A model generated the notes under the pieces. The model was not told where the DNA came from. It saw only the letters and a list, made by a program, of their open reading frames with translations, and made no database searches. Positions 22,152-33,932 of a stretch of 64,000 nucleotides of DNA are shown here, one piece after another (the first letter of the stretch is position 1; the number at the start of each line of letters is the position of its first letter). Location of the stretch: NCBI GenBank assembly GCA_947069175.1, contig CAMTDV010000022.1:37227476-37291475 (forward strand), written 5' to 3'. The position numbers and the translations under genes are program-made. The DNA is from Scalesia atractyloides (Eukaryota; Streptophyta; Magnoliopsida; Asterales; Asteraceae).

Positions 22152-23230
22152 CCCCATGATTCTTCCATTTTTTTTCACACCACTTCAAAACACTTCAAAG
22201 CAAAGTGTGAAGTTCTTCTTTCTATCCTTCTTGGAGCTTATTTCCAACCTTTGGAAGCCTACTATCTTGAGTTCTGAAAGTGTTTTTAAACACGAGTAAG
22301 TACTCTTCCTAGTTCTTTTTTAGCTATTTTGAGCTAAAAGTCGAATAGTTTGGCAACCTGATTGACTTTTGATTCTGACCATATTTGCTCAAGTCAAAGT
22401 TCAATTGAACTTTGAAACGTGATCGTAATCATGAAGGTTATAATACCTAACGATTTCACCTTCGGATTACCACGTTTACTAGTCGAAGTGACGAGTCAAA
22501 GTTTCGATCAAAAATGCGCATGATGTGCATTTTACGACGAAACTATTTTCAGGTATCAAAACACCAAGTTTTGATACCAAATCAGTTTTATAAACTTAGT
22601 TAGATATATTTTGACATGTCTAACTCGTCACTTCTAGTTTAGTGCTTATTTAGGGTCGTAAGTCGAGTGGTATTGACCACCGCGTTGACTTTCGAATCCG
22701 ACCTGTTTGGTCGATCTTAGGACCGACCAAACACATATTTGTGACCATAGTTGTATAGGGAATAACCTACTAAGGTTATACCTTATGGTCACGTCTTTTG
22801 GTTAGTGTTATGATAAGTTACTTCTATGTTCTTAAAAAAATGATGACCAAAATGCCCTTTGCGCATAAATCCATTTTAAACACATGTAACCAAATTTTTA
22901 ACAGATAAACTGATGTTATAAAATTTTCAAATATGTTTGGGCATTTAAGACCTTATCATAGGATGATCACGCGTTTACGCTAATGACCCGTTAAAGTAGC
23001 ATAAACTACCTTAACGAGTCATAATGGGTCAAAAGCACTTAGGATCCTTTCCAAATCAGAATGTTAAGTTTGTTAAACCATATCACATGAGTTCCAACAC
23101 TCGTTTGGTTTATAAGACTTCATTCTATCCGATCTCCCTTTGTATCCCGACACGCTAACATATTTATCTGACACATTAGGACACGTTTGAGCTTTGTTTA
23201 TCCCGTTGATCAAGAACACTTTCACAATCC

Positions 23231-23600
23231 AAAGTATGTACATAGCCCCCCCTCTTTTATGTTTTCAAATGTTTTGGGGTGATCCATATGTGCCTATAAT
23301 TATTTTCAAAATTTCAAAACAATATACATGGTTTATGTATACAACAATGATTTTCAAAGTGAGTACATAGCCTCCTCTTTTACATTTTCAAATGTTTTGT
23401 GGTGATTCATATGTGCCTTAATTATTTTCAAAATTTAAAACAGTATACATGGTTTATGTTTACAAAAATGATTTTCAAATTGAGTACATAGTTCCCCTCT
23501 TTTACGTTTTGCAAATGTTTTGGGGTGACTCATATGTGCTAAATCATTTTCAAGTTTTCAAAAACAATGTCTTGGTTTATATATAAAACAATACGATTTC
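23231..23600 (+). repeat. Three tandem ~125-bp repeats in the B 5' LTR
   Basis: Copies start near 23231, 23356 and 23477. Each reads AGTACATAG-CC...CTCTTTTA, then CAAATGTTTTG, a GGGGTGAT-like core and ATATGTGC. The 3' LTR has matching copies from 31144, 31264 and 31388. Confidence 0.85.
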
Positions 23601-23905
23601 AATAATGTGAACAACTTGTTGATGCGTTATCCGTAACACGAATAACATTCATTAGCTTTGGCCGAGCCGACCAGTAGTATGTTATGGTACCATAGGACTG
23701 ACAATCCCATTACCAGATTGTTTACTGGTTTGGTGGAAGTTTGGGTAATGACAGAAACTGTTTCTGATTAACAAATCATTTGTTGATTTGTTAGTCTAGT
23801 TAAAGAGACCCTTTGGTGGTCTATTAAAGATACCCTTTGGTGATATAGTCAACACAGGTTTGAATGTGTTCATTAAAGAACGATCAAAAGTTTTCACAAT
23901 TAAAA

Positions 23906-24005
23906 ACATGGACGATTTGTTTATGACATGGACAATTTGTTTATGACACAGACGATTGATTTATAACACAGATAAATGGTTTATAACACAGACAATGGTT
24001 TTGAA
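23906..24005 (+). repeat. Five 20-bp tandem repeats in the B 5' LTR
   Basis: Units of exactly 20 bp start at 23906, 23926, 23946, 23966 and 23986, on the pattern ACAYRGACRATTTGTTTATR. The same five-unit array occurs at 31816-31915 in the 3' LTR. Confidence 0.85.
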
Positions 24006-24485
24006 CAATGTCACGTAATGATTTTCATTTAAAGATATAAACCATACAAAGTTTTCTTTTGAATCAATCTATTACAAGGTTTTTACAAAAGAAATATTTT
24101 TGTCAAGATTCATGGCTACAAGGTTTTCACAACTCTAACCAACTTGTTTTAGTTGGTTAATTGTATACAATGCCACGAATTTAACACACTCACAAAACCT
24201 ATGTACTCGCCGGCATTTTTTATGTGCTCTTTTCACATATGTTTCAGGAATCAATACTTGATAATATGATGCATGCTTCACGTAGGAATGGACGCGGGCC
24301 TTAGTGACTTAAAACATGAAAGAAAATTTATTTATGTATTGTTTTTGTTTATCCCAAGACAATGTGAATATTTAACTTAATCAAACAAAATTTTAAATTC
24401 CATGAGTTGTGAAACAATAGTTCTGTGACATGACTCCCCGACGTGCGGTTCGTTGTTTTACGCGGTTGGGGTGTTATAGAAAGAT

Positions 24486-24497
24486 TGGTATCAGAGC
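24486..24497 (+). other. PBS of element B
   Basis: TGGTATCAGAGC, the tRNA-iMet type, lies seven bases after the LTR end. Confidence 0.8.
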
Positions 24498-25068
24498 TTA
24501 TGGTTATAGGGAATTAGGTTATTTGTAATGCTTTGACCAAGACTATAACCTTCCTAGGACCCTAACGCGAGTTATCTTGCATTTAGATTATTAAAACAAT
24601 ACCATCACCTATCCTTAGGAGATTACCAAAACAAATACACAAGTTACAAATTGTTTTTGAAAATCAATCATCTATCCTTAGATGATTTGTTTTGGCTTAA
24701 AGCCATGTAAGTTTTCAAAATCCCGTCAAAGTTTGGGTTTTATTAATATGAACACGTGCAATCTGGAAGGGTGGATGCCTGTACCCTGAGTTTTCTATCT
24801 AAGGCTAGAGTGTTCGTACAAATCCGCATTATTGGACCAGTCACTCTTACATGGGAACTCTTGGGGTGAGTGTCCACTTATAGGCTAAAGCATGTCTTCG
24901 CGATACATTATAAAGTCCCATTTACTTTGATTAGTCATCGTGTGTCGTTTGTTTTTTTTAAGTAACGAACGAATGACCACCATCCTTATATTTCCGTCGA
25001 TATTTTTAACATCTCTCTTCATTATCCAATGTCAATCACACATATTTTTTCCTCATTTTTCTTCTAGA

Positions 25069-26250
25069 ATGCCTCCTCGACGTAATACAACTCAAAATGC
25101 CGAAATGGCAGCTACGACCGCTCAGTAAATTGCTGTTGTACTCCCAAACCTAGTGACCCAAATAAACCAAGCAAACAATAGCAATAATAACAACAATGCA
25201 TCCGCACCGTGCAACTACAAACAATTTAACTCGGCTAAACCACTCAAGTTTACTAGGTCCGAAGGAGCTACTGGAATCCTGCAGTGGTTTGAGAGTCTCG
25301 AAAGCACATTTCGTCATGTTCAATGCCCGAATGAGCGAAAAGTAGAGTTTGCATCGAGTGTATTCTAGAAAAAAGCACTTACATGGTGGAATGGTTTCAT
25401 GGGAGATAGGGGTGCCGATGTGGCAATGGCACAAACGTGGGAAGAGTTTCGAGCTCTAATGATGAGGGAATTCTGCCCACGTCATGAACAACGGGCACTG
25501 GAAGATGAATTCCACAATCTTAAACAAGATAGTGGAGAGCATCGTGCCTACACTCTACACTGACCGTTACGAAGAATTGAGCTTGTTGTGTCCCGCCATG
25601 GTCACCCCGTTGGATAAAGCATTCGAGAGGTACATCGATGGCCTGCCTGACCCCGTTCAGGACATTGTTACTGGTAGCAACCCTATCATTGTTTGACAGG
25701 CTATCGAATTAGCTACTACCCTGACTGAGTCTCAGGTCAAGAAGGGGAAACTGTTTCGCAAGGGAGACAAGAAACAGGCAGCTAAGACCACTCTAGAGAA
25801 AGCAAAGGAGAACAAAGCTAAGTCTTCCAAGAAGTCGAGGAAGCGTAAGGCTTCACAGAACTTTGTAGTTGTTGCACAACCAACCAGAACACTCAAAACC
25901 ATCCAGCACAACCTCTTGCGAGGAAACCCTATGCTGGTACTGCACCGTTGTGCAACCGGTGCAATGGTCACCATCAAGCTCATATACAGTGTCGCCAATG
26001 CACATCATGTGGAAGATTCGGTCACATAGCCAATGTTTGTCGTTTAGCCCCAAAACAAGCTGTTCAGAACCCTGTTCAACCCCAAGCCAACCCTACTAGA
26101 CCTGCGTTCCCACATGGTTCTTGCTACAACTGTAGCGAGATGGGTCACTTTAGAAACCACTGGCCAAAATTGGTGAACGCGAATGCAAATCAAGCCCGTG
26201 GACGCGCATTCAACATCAATGCCAATGAGGCTCGTGCTGATAATGAAGTC
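25069..26250 (+). pseudogene. gag: Gag of element B
   Basis: It starts MPPRRNTTQNAEMAATTAQ at 25069, right after an acceptor-like tract CCTCATTTTTCTTCTAG. A TAA where CAA is expected stops it at codon 20. The core reads FTRSEGATGILQWFESLEST, KALTWWNGFMGDRGAD, TWEEFRALMMREFCPRHE and RYEELSLLCPAMVTP. Two knuckle-like blocks follow: CTSCGRFGHIANVCR (CX2CX4HX4C) and CYNCSEMGHFRNHW, which has lost its last Cys. Frameshifts occur near 25490 and 25860. Confidence 0.85.
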
Positions 26251-26811
26251 ACTAAAGGTACGTTCCTTGTTAACAATCATCCTGCTTCTATTCTTTTCGA
26301 TTCGGGTGCCGATAGAAGCTTTATATCACTAGCCTTTGAACCTTTGCTTTCGATGCCTAGAACTAAACTAGTAAAACCCTTAACGGTGGAAATAGCTAGT
26401 GGTGAACCCCTTGTGCTCAACTATGTCATTCGTAGTTGCCAATTGAACTTGGATAACCACCTTTTTCCCATTGACCTCACACCAATGCAACTCGGGAGTT
26501 TTGACATCATCATAGGAATGGATTGGTTAACCAAACACAATGCTGAGGTGATCTATTTCAACAAGGTGGTTCGTATACCTCTTTCATCTGGCGAAACCTT
26601 AGAAGTTCACGGAGAGAAACCCTCTAGTAGCCTAAAACTCATGACCTGTACCCAGGCCCAAAAATACCTACGAAAGAATTATGTAGCCTTTTTGGCACAT
26701 ATCGTAGAGGAAAAAGGCAAGGGAAGACTATTCAGGACATCCCCGTTGTTTGGGAATATCCTGAGGTGTTTCCTGAAGAGCTACCTGGTTTACCCCAATT
26801 CGTCAAGTTGA
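26251..26811 (+). pseudogene. Protease of element B
   Basis: Aspartic protease with the active-site motif ILFDSGADRSFISL (about 26290) and a second conserved block FDIIIGMDWLTKHNAEV (about 26500), ending with QAQKYLRKNYVAFLAHI. It runs in frame with the second zinc knuckle, so gag and protease are fused, as is usual for Tekay. A frameshift near 26745 separates it from RT. Confidence 0.85.
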
Positions 26812-28248
26812 GTTTCGTATTGACCTTGTACCTGGTGCCAACCCAATTGCCAAATCTCCTTACCGTCTTGCACTGTCTTAAATGCAAGAGTTGTCAAAGC
26901 AACTCCAAGAACTTTCAGACAAGGGATTCTTTCGTCCGAGCTTTTCACCTTGGGGCGCTCCTATCCTATTCATGAAAAAAGAAGGATGGATCCTTCCGTA
27001 TATGAATCGATTATCGTGAGCTCAACAAACTCACAATCAAAAATCGATATCCCCTACCTCGCATTAATGATCTCTTTGATCAGCTACAAGGTGCGACCTA
27101 CTTTTCAAGGATTGATCTGCGTTTTGGGTATCATCAACTTCGTGTACTCGAAGAAGATATTCCAAAGACTGCTTTTCGCACTCGATACGGCCAATGCGAG
27201 TTCACTTTCATGCCTTTTAGTTTTACGAATGCTCCTTCCGTCTTCATGGACTTAATGAATAGGGTTTGTAAACCTTATTTAGACAAGTTCATCATTGTTT
27301 TCATCGACGACATCCTCATTTATTCTAACTCTCATGCCGATCACGAACAACATCTCCGTCTAATGATGGAACTCCTGAAGAAAGAACAAATTTTCGCAAG
27401 TTCTCCAAATGTGAATTTTGGCTAAAAAAGTTCAATTTTTGGGACACATTGTTAACGAACAAGGTATACATGTATATCCCACAAAAATCAGTGTGATTAG
27501 GGATTGGAGTACACCTACCACTCCTACCGAAGTTTGTTCATTTGGTCTTGCTGGATACTATCGACGATTCATCGCGAACTTTTCAAAGATCGCGGTTCCC
27601 CTCAACACTTTGACTCAGAAGAATAAACCTTTCGAGTGGGGACCCAAACAAGAGGAAGCCTTTCAAATGCTGAAACAAAAACTCTGTAATGCTCCTGTTT
27701 TATCTTTACCCGACGGCAATGATGATTTCGTGGTCTATTGTGACGCATCAAACCTAGGCCTTGGTTGTGTTCTCATGCAAAGAGACAAAGTCATAGCCTA
27801 TGCGTCAAGACAATTGAAAATCCATGAGAAGAACTACACAACTCATGATCTTGAGTTAGGAGCCGTAGTTTTTGCTCTCAAAATTTGGAGACACTACCTT
27901 TACGGTACGAAATGTGTGGTTTTCACTGACCACAAAAGTCTCCAACACATATTCAATCAAAAGGAGCTTAACATGAGACAACGACGCTGGGTCGAACTTC
28001 TGAACGACTACGACTGCGAGATTCGCTACCATCCTGGTAAGGCGAATGTTGTGGCTGATGCGCTTATTCGTAAGAAACGTGTCAAACTTCATTGTGTTCG
28101 AGTTCAATCTGATATCCAGACACGTATCCTTCAAGCACAACGTACATGTGTGACCCAAAGCTTGTTGAAAAATGAGCTGCCACAAAATCTCGAACTTCAA
28201 CTCGAAACAAAAGATAACGAATTACTCTACTACAAGAACCATTTGTAG
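26766..28248 (+). pseudogene. Reverse transcriptase and RNase H of element B
   Basis: Starts MFPEELPGLPQF. RT blocks: FSRIDLRFGYHQL (about 27103, first catalytic Asp present), PFSFTNAPSVFMDLMNRVC and IVFIDDILIYSN (FIDD box, about 27303). After a shift at 27418 come VQFLGHIVNEQGIHVYP and AGYYRRFIANFSKIA. RNase H: VVYCDASNLGLGCVLMQ (27736), VVFTDHKSLQHIFNQ (27918) and KANVVADAL. The last 830 bp form one 276-codon frame. Confidence 0.88.
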
Positions 28249-29525
28249 ATTCCTAGTCAAGACAATCTCCGCACCTTATTGATTTACGAAGCTCATAAGT
28301 CTCATTATTCAATCCATCCTGGTGCAGACAAAATGTATAAGGATCTCCGTACCCAGTATTGGTGGCCGGGTATGTGTCTAAATGCCTAACTTATCTTAAA
28401 GTTAAGGCAGAACATCAACGCCCATCTTTTACTTGAGCAACACAAACACCAGTATGGAAGTGGAGAACATTGCGATGGATCTCGTTAGTAAACTACGCGC
28501 ACACCTAGAGGTTATGATGCCATTTGGGTAATCGTCGATCATCTAACAAAGTCAGCACACTTTTGGCAATTCGTGAGGATCTATCTGCTGACAAACTCCC
28601 AAATCTACGTTGATGAGATTTTATCTCGTCGTGGTGTTCCTTTGAACATCATATTCGATCGAGATGCTCGATTCTCATCTCACTTTTGGAAGACCATGTA
28701 ATCTGCCATGGGAGCCAAACTCAATCTAAGCACTGCTTATCATCCTCAAATGGATGGACAATTTGAAAGGACAATTCAAACACTGGAGGATATGCTTAGA
28801 GCATGTGTAATCGACTTTGGTGGTAGTTGGGATTCGCATCTACCATTGGTCAAATTCTCCTACAACAATAGTTATCACGCCAGCATCAATATGGCACCTT
28901 TCGAAGCTCTATACGGTCAAAAATGTCGTTCACCTGTCTGCTGGAATCAGGTCGGTGAAGCTCAGCTCATTGGGCCTGAACTCATTCACGACACAACAAA
29001 CAAAGTCAAGAAAATTCACGATAACCTTCTGACAGCTAAAATCCGTCAAAAGAGTTATGCGGACAAACGACGCAAGCCCTTGGAAATTCCAAGTTGGTGA
29101 TCACGTCCTTGTCAAGGTATCCCCTTGGAAAGGTGTGATTAGATTTGGCAAGAAAGGAAAACTTGCACCACGATATATTGGACCATTCAAGATCGTTGAG
29201 AGAATGGAAAGGTGGCCTACCGACTTGAGCTACCTCCTGAACTTGGGAATATTCACCCAACATTCCACATGTCCAATTTGAAAAAGTGTTTAGTCGATAC
29301 ACAACTCCACATTCCCCTCGACGAAATTCACGTTGATGACACACTTTGTCGAGAAACCTGTGGAAATATTGGACCGTGAAGTCAAGAAACTCAAGCGTAG
29401 ACGTACACCGATAGTTAAAGTTCGCTGAGAATCCAAACGTGGTCCATAATTTACATGGGAACGAGAGGATCAAATGAAAGCGAAATATCCACATCTGTTT
29501 CACAAAGTTTCCTCTAATTAAATTT
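28249..29525 (+). pseudogene. Integrase and chromodomain of element B
   Basis: The HHCC region shows EAHKSHYSIHPGADKMYKDL. The core is badly broken, with the second catalytic block as FDRDARFSSHF (about 28655) and the Glu region as STAYHPQMDGQFERTIQT (28729). Then come AFPFEALYGQKCRSPV-type text, WKGVIRFGKKGKLAPRYIGPF (GPF region) and the C-terminal chromodomain block TWEREDQMKAKYPHLF (about 29454). This chromodomain places B in the Tekay/Del chromoviruses, which direct insertion to chromatin. Confidence 0.82.
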
Positions 29526-29541
29526 CGGGATGAAATTTCCA

Positions 29542-29556
29542 AAAGTAGGGGAGACT
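29542..29556 (+). other. Polypurine tract of element B
   Basis: AAAAGTAGGGGAGAC lies directly before the 3' LTR start TGTGACATTTG. Confidence 0.75.
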
Positions 29557-32474
29557 GTGACATTTGTGCCTTTTCAATCATTGCACAATTACAAACAATT
29601 TCGTAATCAATGAAACCATGTGTTTTATTTTGTATCCAATAACAATATTGTATTTTATTGATGAGAATGCAAAAATGTCAATCGTTGCACAATTTCAATC
29701 ATCTTCGTGTTCGTTAAAGCGTTTTACGCATTTTTGCGAAATGCATAACCGTACAATCGAACGAACCGACATCCAGGACATTCTCAGGCATAATCCAAGT
29801 TAAACACCTCTCAATACCTTTATATAACCTAAATATTATGTTAAATGGGTTAAAAGTGGCAAACAAGTGAAAATACAAGTCTAAGGGCCAAAAATGTCAA
29901 AATAATATAAATAGTTTATGCTTCTTCACCAAGTTTGCCACATATCTCTAATTTTTGACACCTAGCACTCACTTTGCCACACTTAATATAGTGTTGACAC
30001 ATTTAGGACACTAATCCACACTTGAGGACACTTGTCATCACCTCCTTAATCCTAAAATACTATAAATACCCCATGATTCTTCCATTTTTTTCACACCACT
30101 TCAAAACACTTCAAAGCAAAGTGTGAAGTTCTTCTTTCTATCCTTCTTGGAGCTTGTTTCCAACCTTTGGAAGCCTCCTATCTTGAGTTTCAAAAGTGTT
30201 CTTCAACACGAGTAAGTACTCTTCCTAGTTCTTTTTTAGCTATTTTGAGCTAAAAGTCGAATAGTTTGGCAACCTGATTGACTTTTGATTCTGACCATAT
30301 TTGCTCAAGTCAAAGTTAAATTGAACTTTGAAACGTGATCATAATCATGAAGGTTATAATCCCTAACAATTTCACCTTCTGATTACCACGTTTACTGGTC
30401 GAAGTGACGAGTCAAAGTTTCGATCAAAAATGCTCATGATGTGCATTTTACGACGAAACTATTTTCAGGTATCAAAACACCAAGTTTTGATACCAAATCA
30501 GTTTTATAAACTTAGTTAGATATATTTTGACATGTCTAACTCGTCACTTCTAGTTTAGTGCTTATTTAGGGTCGTAAGTCGAGTGGTCTTGACCACCGCT
30601 TTGACTTTCGAATCCGACCCGTTTGGTCGATCTTAGGATCCGATCAAACACATATTTGTGACCATAGTTGTATAGGGAATAACCTACTGAGGTTATACCT
30701 TATGGTCATCTTTTGGTTAGTGTTATGATAGTTACTTCTATGTTCTTAAAAAATGATGACCAAAATGCCCTTTTGCGCATAAATCCATTTTAAACACATG
30801 TAACCAAATTTTAACAGATAAACCGATGTTATAACATTTTCAAATATGTTTGGGCATTTAAGACGTATCATAGGACGATCATGCATTTACACTAATGACC
30901 CGTTAAAGTAGCATAAACTACCTTAACGAGTCATAATGGGTCAAAACACTTAGGATCCTTTCCAAATCAGAATGTTAAGTTTGTTAAACCATATCACATG
31001 AGTTCCAATACTCGTTTGGTTTATAAGACTTCATTCTATCTGATCTCCCATTTGTAATCCCGACACGCTAGCATATTTATCTGAACATTAGGAAACGTTT
31101 GAGCTTTGTTTATTTCATTGATCAAGAACACTTTCGCAATCCCAAGTGAGTACATAGTCCCCTCTTTTAGTTTTCTAAATGTTTTGGAGTGATTCGTATG
31201 TGCCTATCATTATTTTCAAGATTTCAAAATAATTTACTTGGTTTATATATACAAAATGATTTCAAAGTGAGTACATAGCCCCCCCCCCTTTACATTTTCA
31301 AATGTTCTGGGGTGATTCATATGTGCCTATAATTATTTTTAAGATTTCAAAACAATATACATGGTTTATATATACAAAATGATTTTCAAAGTGAGTACAT
31401 AGTTCCCCTCTTTTACATTTTGCAAATGTTTTGGGGTGACTCATATGTGCTAATCATTTTCAAGTTTTCAAAAACAATGTCTTGGTTTATATATAAAACA
31501 ATAGGATTTCAATAATGTGAACAACTTGTTGATGCGTTATCCGTAACACGAATAACATTCATTAGCTTTGGCCGAGCCGACCAGTAGTATGTTATGGTAC
31601 CGTAGGACTGACAATCCCATTACCGGATTGTTTACTGGATTTGGTTAAAGTTTGGGTAATGACAGAAACTATTTCTGATTAACAAATCATTTGTTGATTT
31701 GTTAGTCTAGTTAAAGAGACCCTTTGGTGGTCTATTAAAGATACCTATGGTGGTATAGTCAACACAGGTTTGAATGTGTTCATTAAAGAACGATCAAAAG
31801 TTTTCACAATTAAAAACATGGACGATTTGTTTATGTCATGGACAATTGGTTTATGACACGGACGATTGATTAATAACACAGACAAATGGTTTATAACACG
31901 GACAGATGGTTTTGAACAATGTACGCAATGATTTTCATTTAAAGATATAAACCATACAAGTTTTCTTTTAATCAATCTATTACAAGGTTTTTACAAAAGA
32001 AATGTTTTTGTCAAGATTCATGGCTACAAGGTTTTCACAACTCTAACCAACTTGTTTTAGTTGGTTAATTGTATTGCAATATCAAACACTTTTGATACGA
32101 GGTTTTCACTTAATGACTCTTGTAGTCGGACGAGGTGTTGCAATATGTATACAAGGCCACGAATTTGACACACTCACAAAACCTATGTACTCGCCGGCAT
32201 TTTTTTATGCTGACTCTCTTTTCACATATGTTTCAGGAATCAATACTTGATAATATGATTCATGCTTCACGTAGGAATGGACGCAGGCCTTAGTGACTTA
32301 AAATATGAAAGACAATTTATTTATCTGTTGTTTCTAATTATCCCAAGACAAAGTAAACATTTAACTTAATCAAACAAAATTTTAAATTCCATGAGTTGTG
32401 AAACAATAGTTCTGTGACATGACTCCCCGACGTTTCCACCGTGGTTCGTTGTTTTACACGGTCGGGGTGTTACA
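29557..32474 (+). repeat. 3' LTR of element B
   Basis: 2,918 bp, TGTGACATTTG to GGGGTGTTACA. It carries the same TATA box (30061) and tandem arrays as the 5' LTR (31144-31510 and 31816-31915). It has about 80 bp more near 32073-32150, flanked by TTGCAATAT on both sides. The right target copy CGACC follows. Confidence 0.9.
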
Positions 32475-33584
32475 CGACCGAAAACGATGATCTGTTGAAA
32501 CGTAAAGTGGAATAGGCTGTGAAGCAAGGATCAGTGCCTAAACATCTATCAAAAGATGAGATTGCTGAGATGCGCAAACTGTGGTTTAAAGAGTTACCCG
32601 AGAAGCGAAATTCAAATGTCCACTGGCATTTTTCACTCGCGATGCTGATGTTTCTCTAGCGTATATTATAGCTGGGGTTGGATCAAGGAATTAGACGCTT
32701 ATGCTATAAAAAGGGAATATGGGCTCCAGTACGTTCCATACTTAAGTGACATAAAGACCCTGTCATTCTGGGATATAAAAGAGCTTGTGCAGACTAAGAT
32801 GATTAATCTGATGATGAAATTTCATGATCAGCGACTCTGGAAATTGATAAAGCTTGAAGCTACACATGGTTTTAAATGCTGGAAGCCACATATCCCCAAA
32901 AGAATTACTAAGATTGATCCAGTAACAAAGGAGAAAGATGTTACGTTGATTGTGAAAAGGCCACGAGTAATGAAGAATATGCCTTTAATCAGAATGCAAC
33001 AGGATTTTCATAAGATATTCAAATGGTGGCACTATGACTCGACAACAGGCGAAGCCGTAATTTGTGTAAGATGAAGACTCTTGGAAAATAATAGAAGAAT
33101 TATCTGAATATGTCATTGCGCACAAGCAAAACTATGATTTATGGCATGGTATTCGAGTACTAGACCCGATGTGGCTAGTCAACTGTGCTCAGAAAGATAT
33201 TGAATGTTTATTCTATGTGAAGATCAGTTATGAAGAAAAGGACAAAGAGCAGGCTTTACAATTCCAGAAGATTGTTAATGTTTGTTATGCTAATGATATA
33301 CATTCAGGTAAAACATGAAACACTTCATGAGAAAGCTTGAAGAAAAGGAGCAGCGGAAAAGGGAGAAGACTGTTGAAAGAATTGCTAAGAGAGAAAGGAT
33401 TGCATCACTAAAAGCTTTTAGTTTGGAAACACGTATAATCTGCCTCCTCCTACAGACCAAACGCCGATATCATCTCGCAGGCCAATGAAACATTTATTTG
33501 GACGATAAATGTCAAACATTTTTGAAGAATTTTGAAGAAATTTTTGAAGACTGTCCAAGACTGCGGCAACATCCAAGGGGAGTT
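32475..33584 (+). pseudogene. Post-pol ORF of copia A, C-terminal part
   Basis: It resumes directly after element B. Legible blocks are GLDQGIRRLCYKKGI-type text, then WKPHIPKRITKIDPVTKEKD, VTLIVKRPRVMKNMPLIRMQ and DFHKIFKWWHYDSTTGEA. In another frame come YDLWHGIRVLDPMWLVNC and IECLFYVKISYEEKDK. The same C-terminal domain is at 51640-52000 in element C. It ends near 33508 and is followed by the purine tract CCAAGGGGAGTT before the LTR. Function unknown; the WHGIRVLxPxWLVNC block is the best-conserved part of this ORF. Confidence 0.7.
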
Positions 33585-33932
33585 TGTTGGTGCATAATGT
33601 CTATTGCCTACGTCTAGGATATGTCGGTTGTGTATATAGGGCTTAGATTTGTCAATTTGATATGTATATTTAATGGCTCGTACGAGTGACACCTTGTCGC
33701 TCGTACGAGGCACCGCTCGCACGAGCCAACAACCTCACTCCTATGCAAGCCATGTTGGCCTATATATAGTGGAGCTTGAGTGTTGTGTTGTTAGTTGTTG
33801 GTGTGTAACTACAGTGAAGTCCTGTCCATTTGTTTACTCGTCTATAACTTTCACGTTTATTAATATACGAAGTAAAGGCATTTAAGCAGCATACTTGATT
33901 GTTTGTTTGTCTAACTTGCTAGCAATGAATTC
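33585..33932 (+). repeat. 3' LTR of element A (tandem copy 1)
   Basis: Starts TGTTGGTGCATAATG after the purine tract. It matches the 5' LTR as far as AATGAATTC, then jumps to unrelated sequence (AGGGAAAATAGATTG), so the last 15 bp are missing. Confidence 0.85.

Larger units (their letters stand above)
21634..24478 (+). repeat. 5' LTR of element B
   Basis: 2,845 bp, TGTGACATTTG to GGTGTTATA. It contains a TATA box (22144), three tandem copies of about 125 bp (23231-23600) and five 20-bp repeats (23906-24005). It differs from the 3' LTR by many substitutions and several indels, so the insertion is not recent. Confidence 0.9.
21634..32474 (+). mobile_element. Tekay-type chromovirus B inserted in copia A
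   Basis: LTRs at 21634-24478 and 29557-32474 begin TGTGACATTTGTGCC and end TGTTATA/TGTTACA. Between them are a PBS, gag, protease, RT, RNase H, integrase and a chromodomain remnant. The flanking 5-bp target copies are CAACC (21629-21633) and CGACC (32475-32479), differing by one base. The copia post-pol ORF continues across the site, as element C shows without the insertion (51235-51290). All ORFs are broken. Confidence 0.9.
3241..33932 (+). mobile_element. Copia element A (SIRE-like), internally deleted, split by two insertions
   Basis: LTRs beginning TGTTGGTGCATAATG lie at 3241 and 33585 in the same orientation. Internal copia sequence is found at 3635-5158 (reverse transcriptase and RNase H), 17349-21633 and 32475-33584 (post-pol ORF). 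These parts align in order with element C (38604-52782). An Athila element fills 5159-17348 and a Tekay element fills 21634-32474. Without the insertions A is about 7.7 kb. Gag, protease and integrase are absent: the PBS leader runs directly into sequence equivalent to about 44665 of element C. A could therefore move only with proteins supplied by another element. I see no target duplication, because the 3' LTR is truncated at its end. Confidence 0.85.

Noticed and set aside
31281..31289. C run in the B 3' LTR as a functional G-quadruplex
   Set aside because: One short homopolymer inside a tandem repeat whose other copies have fewer C; probably slippage.
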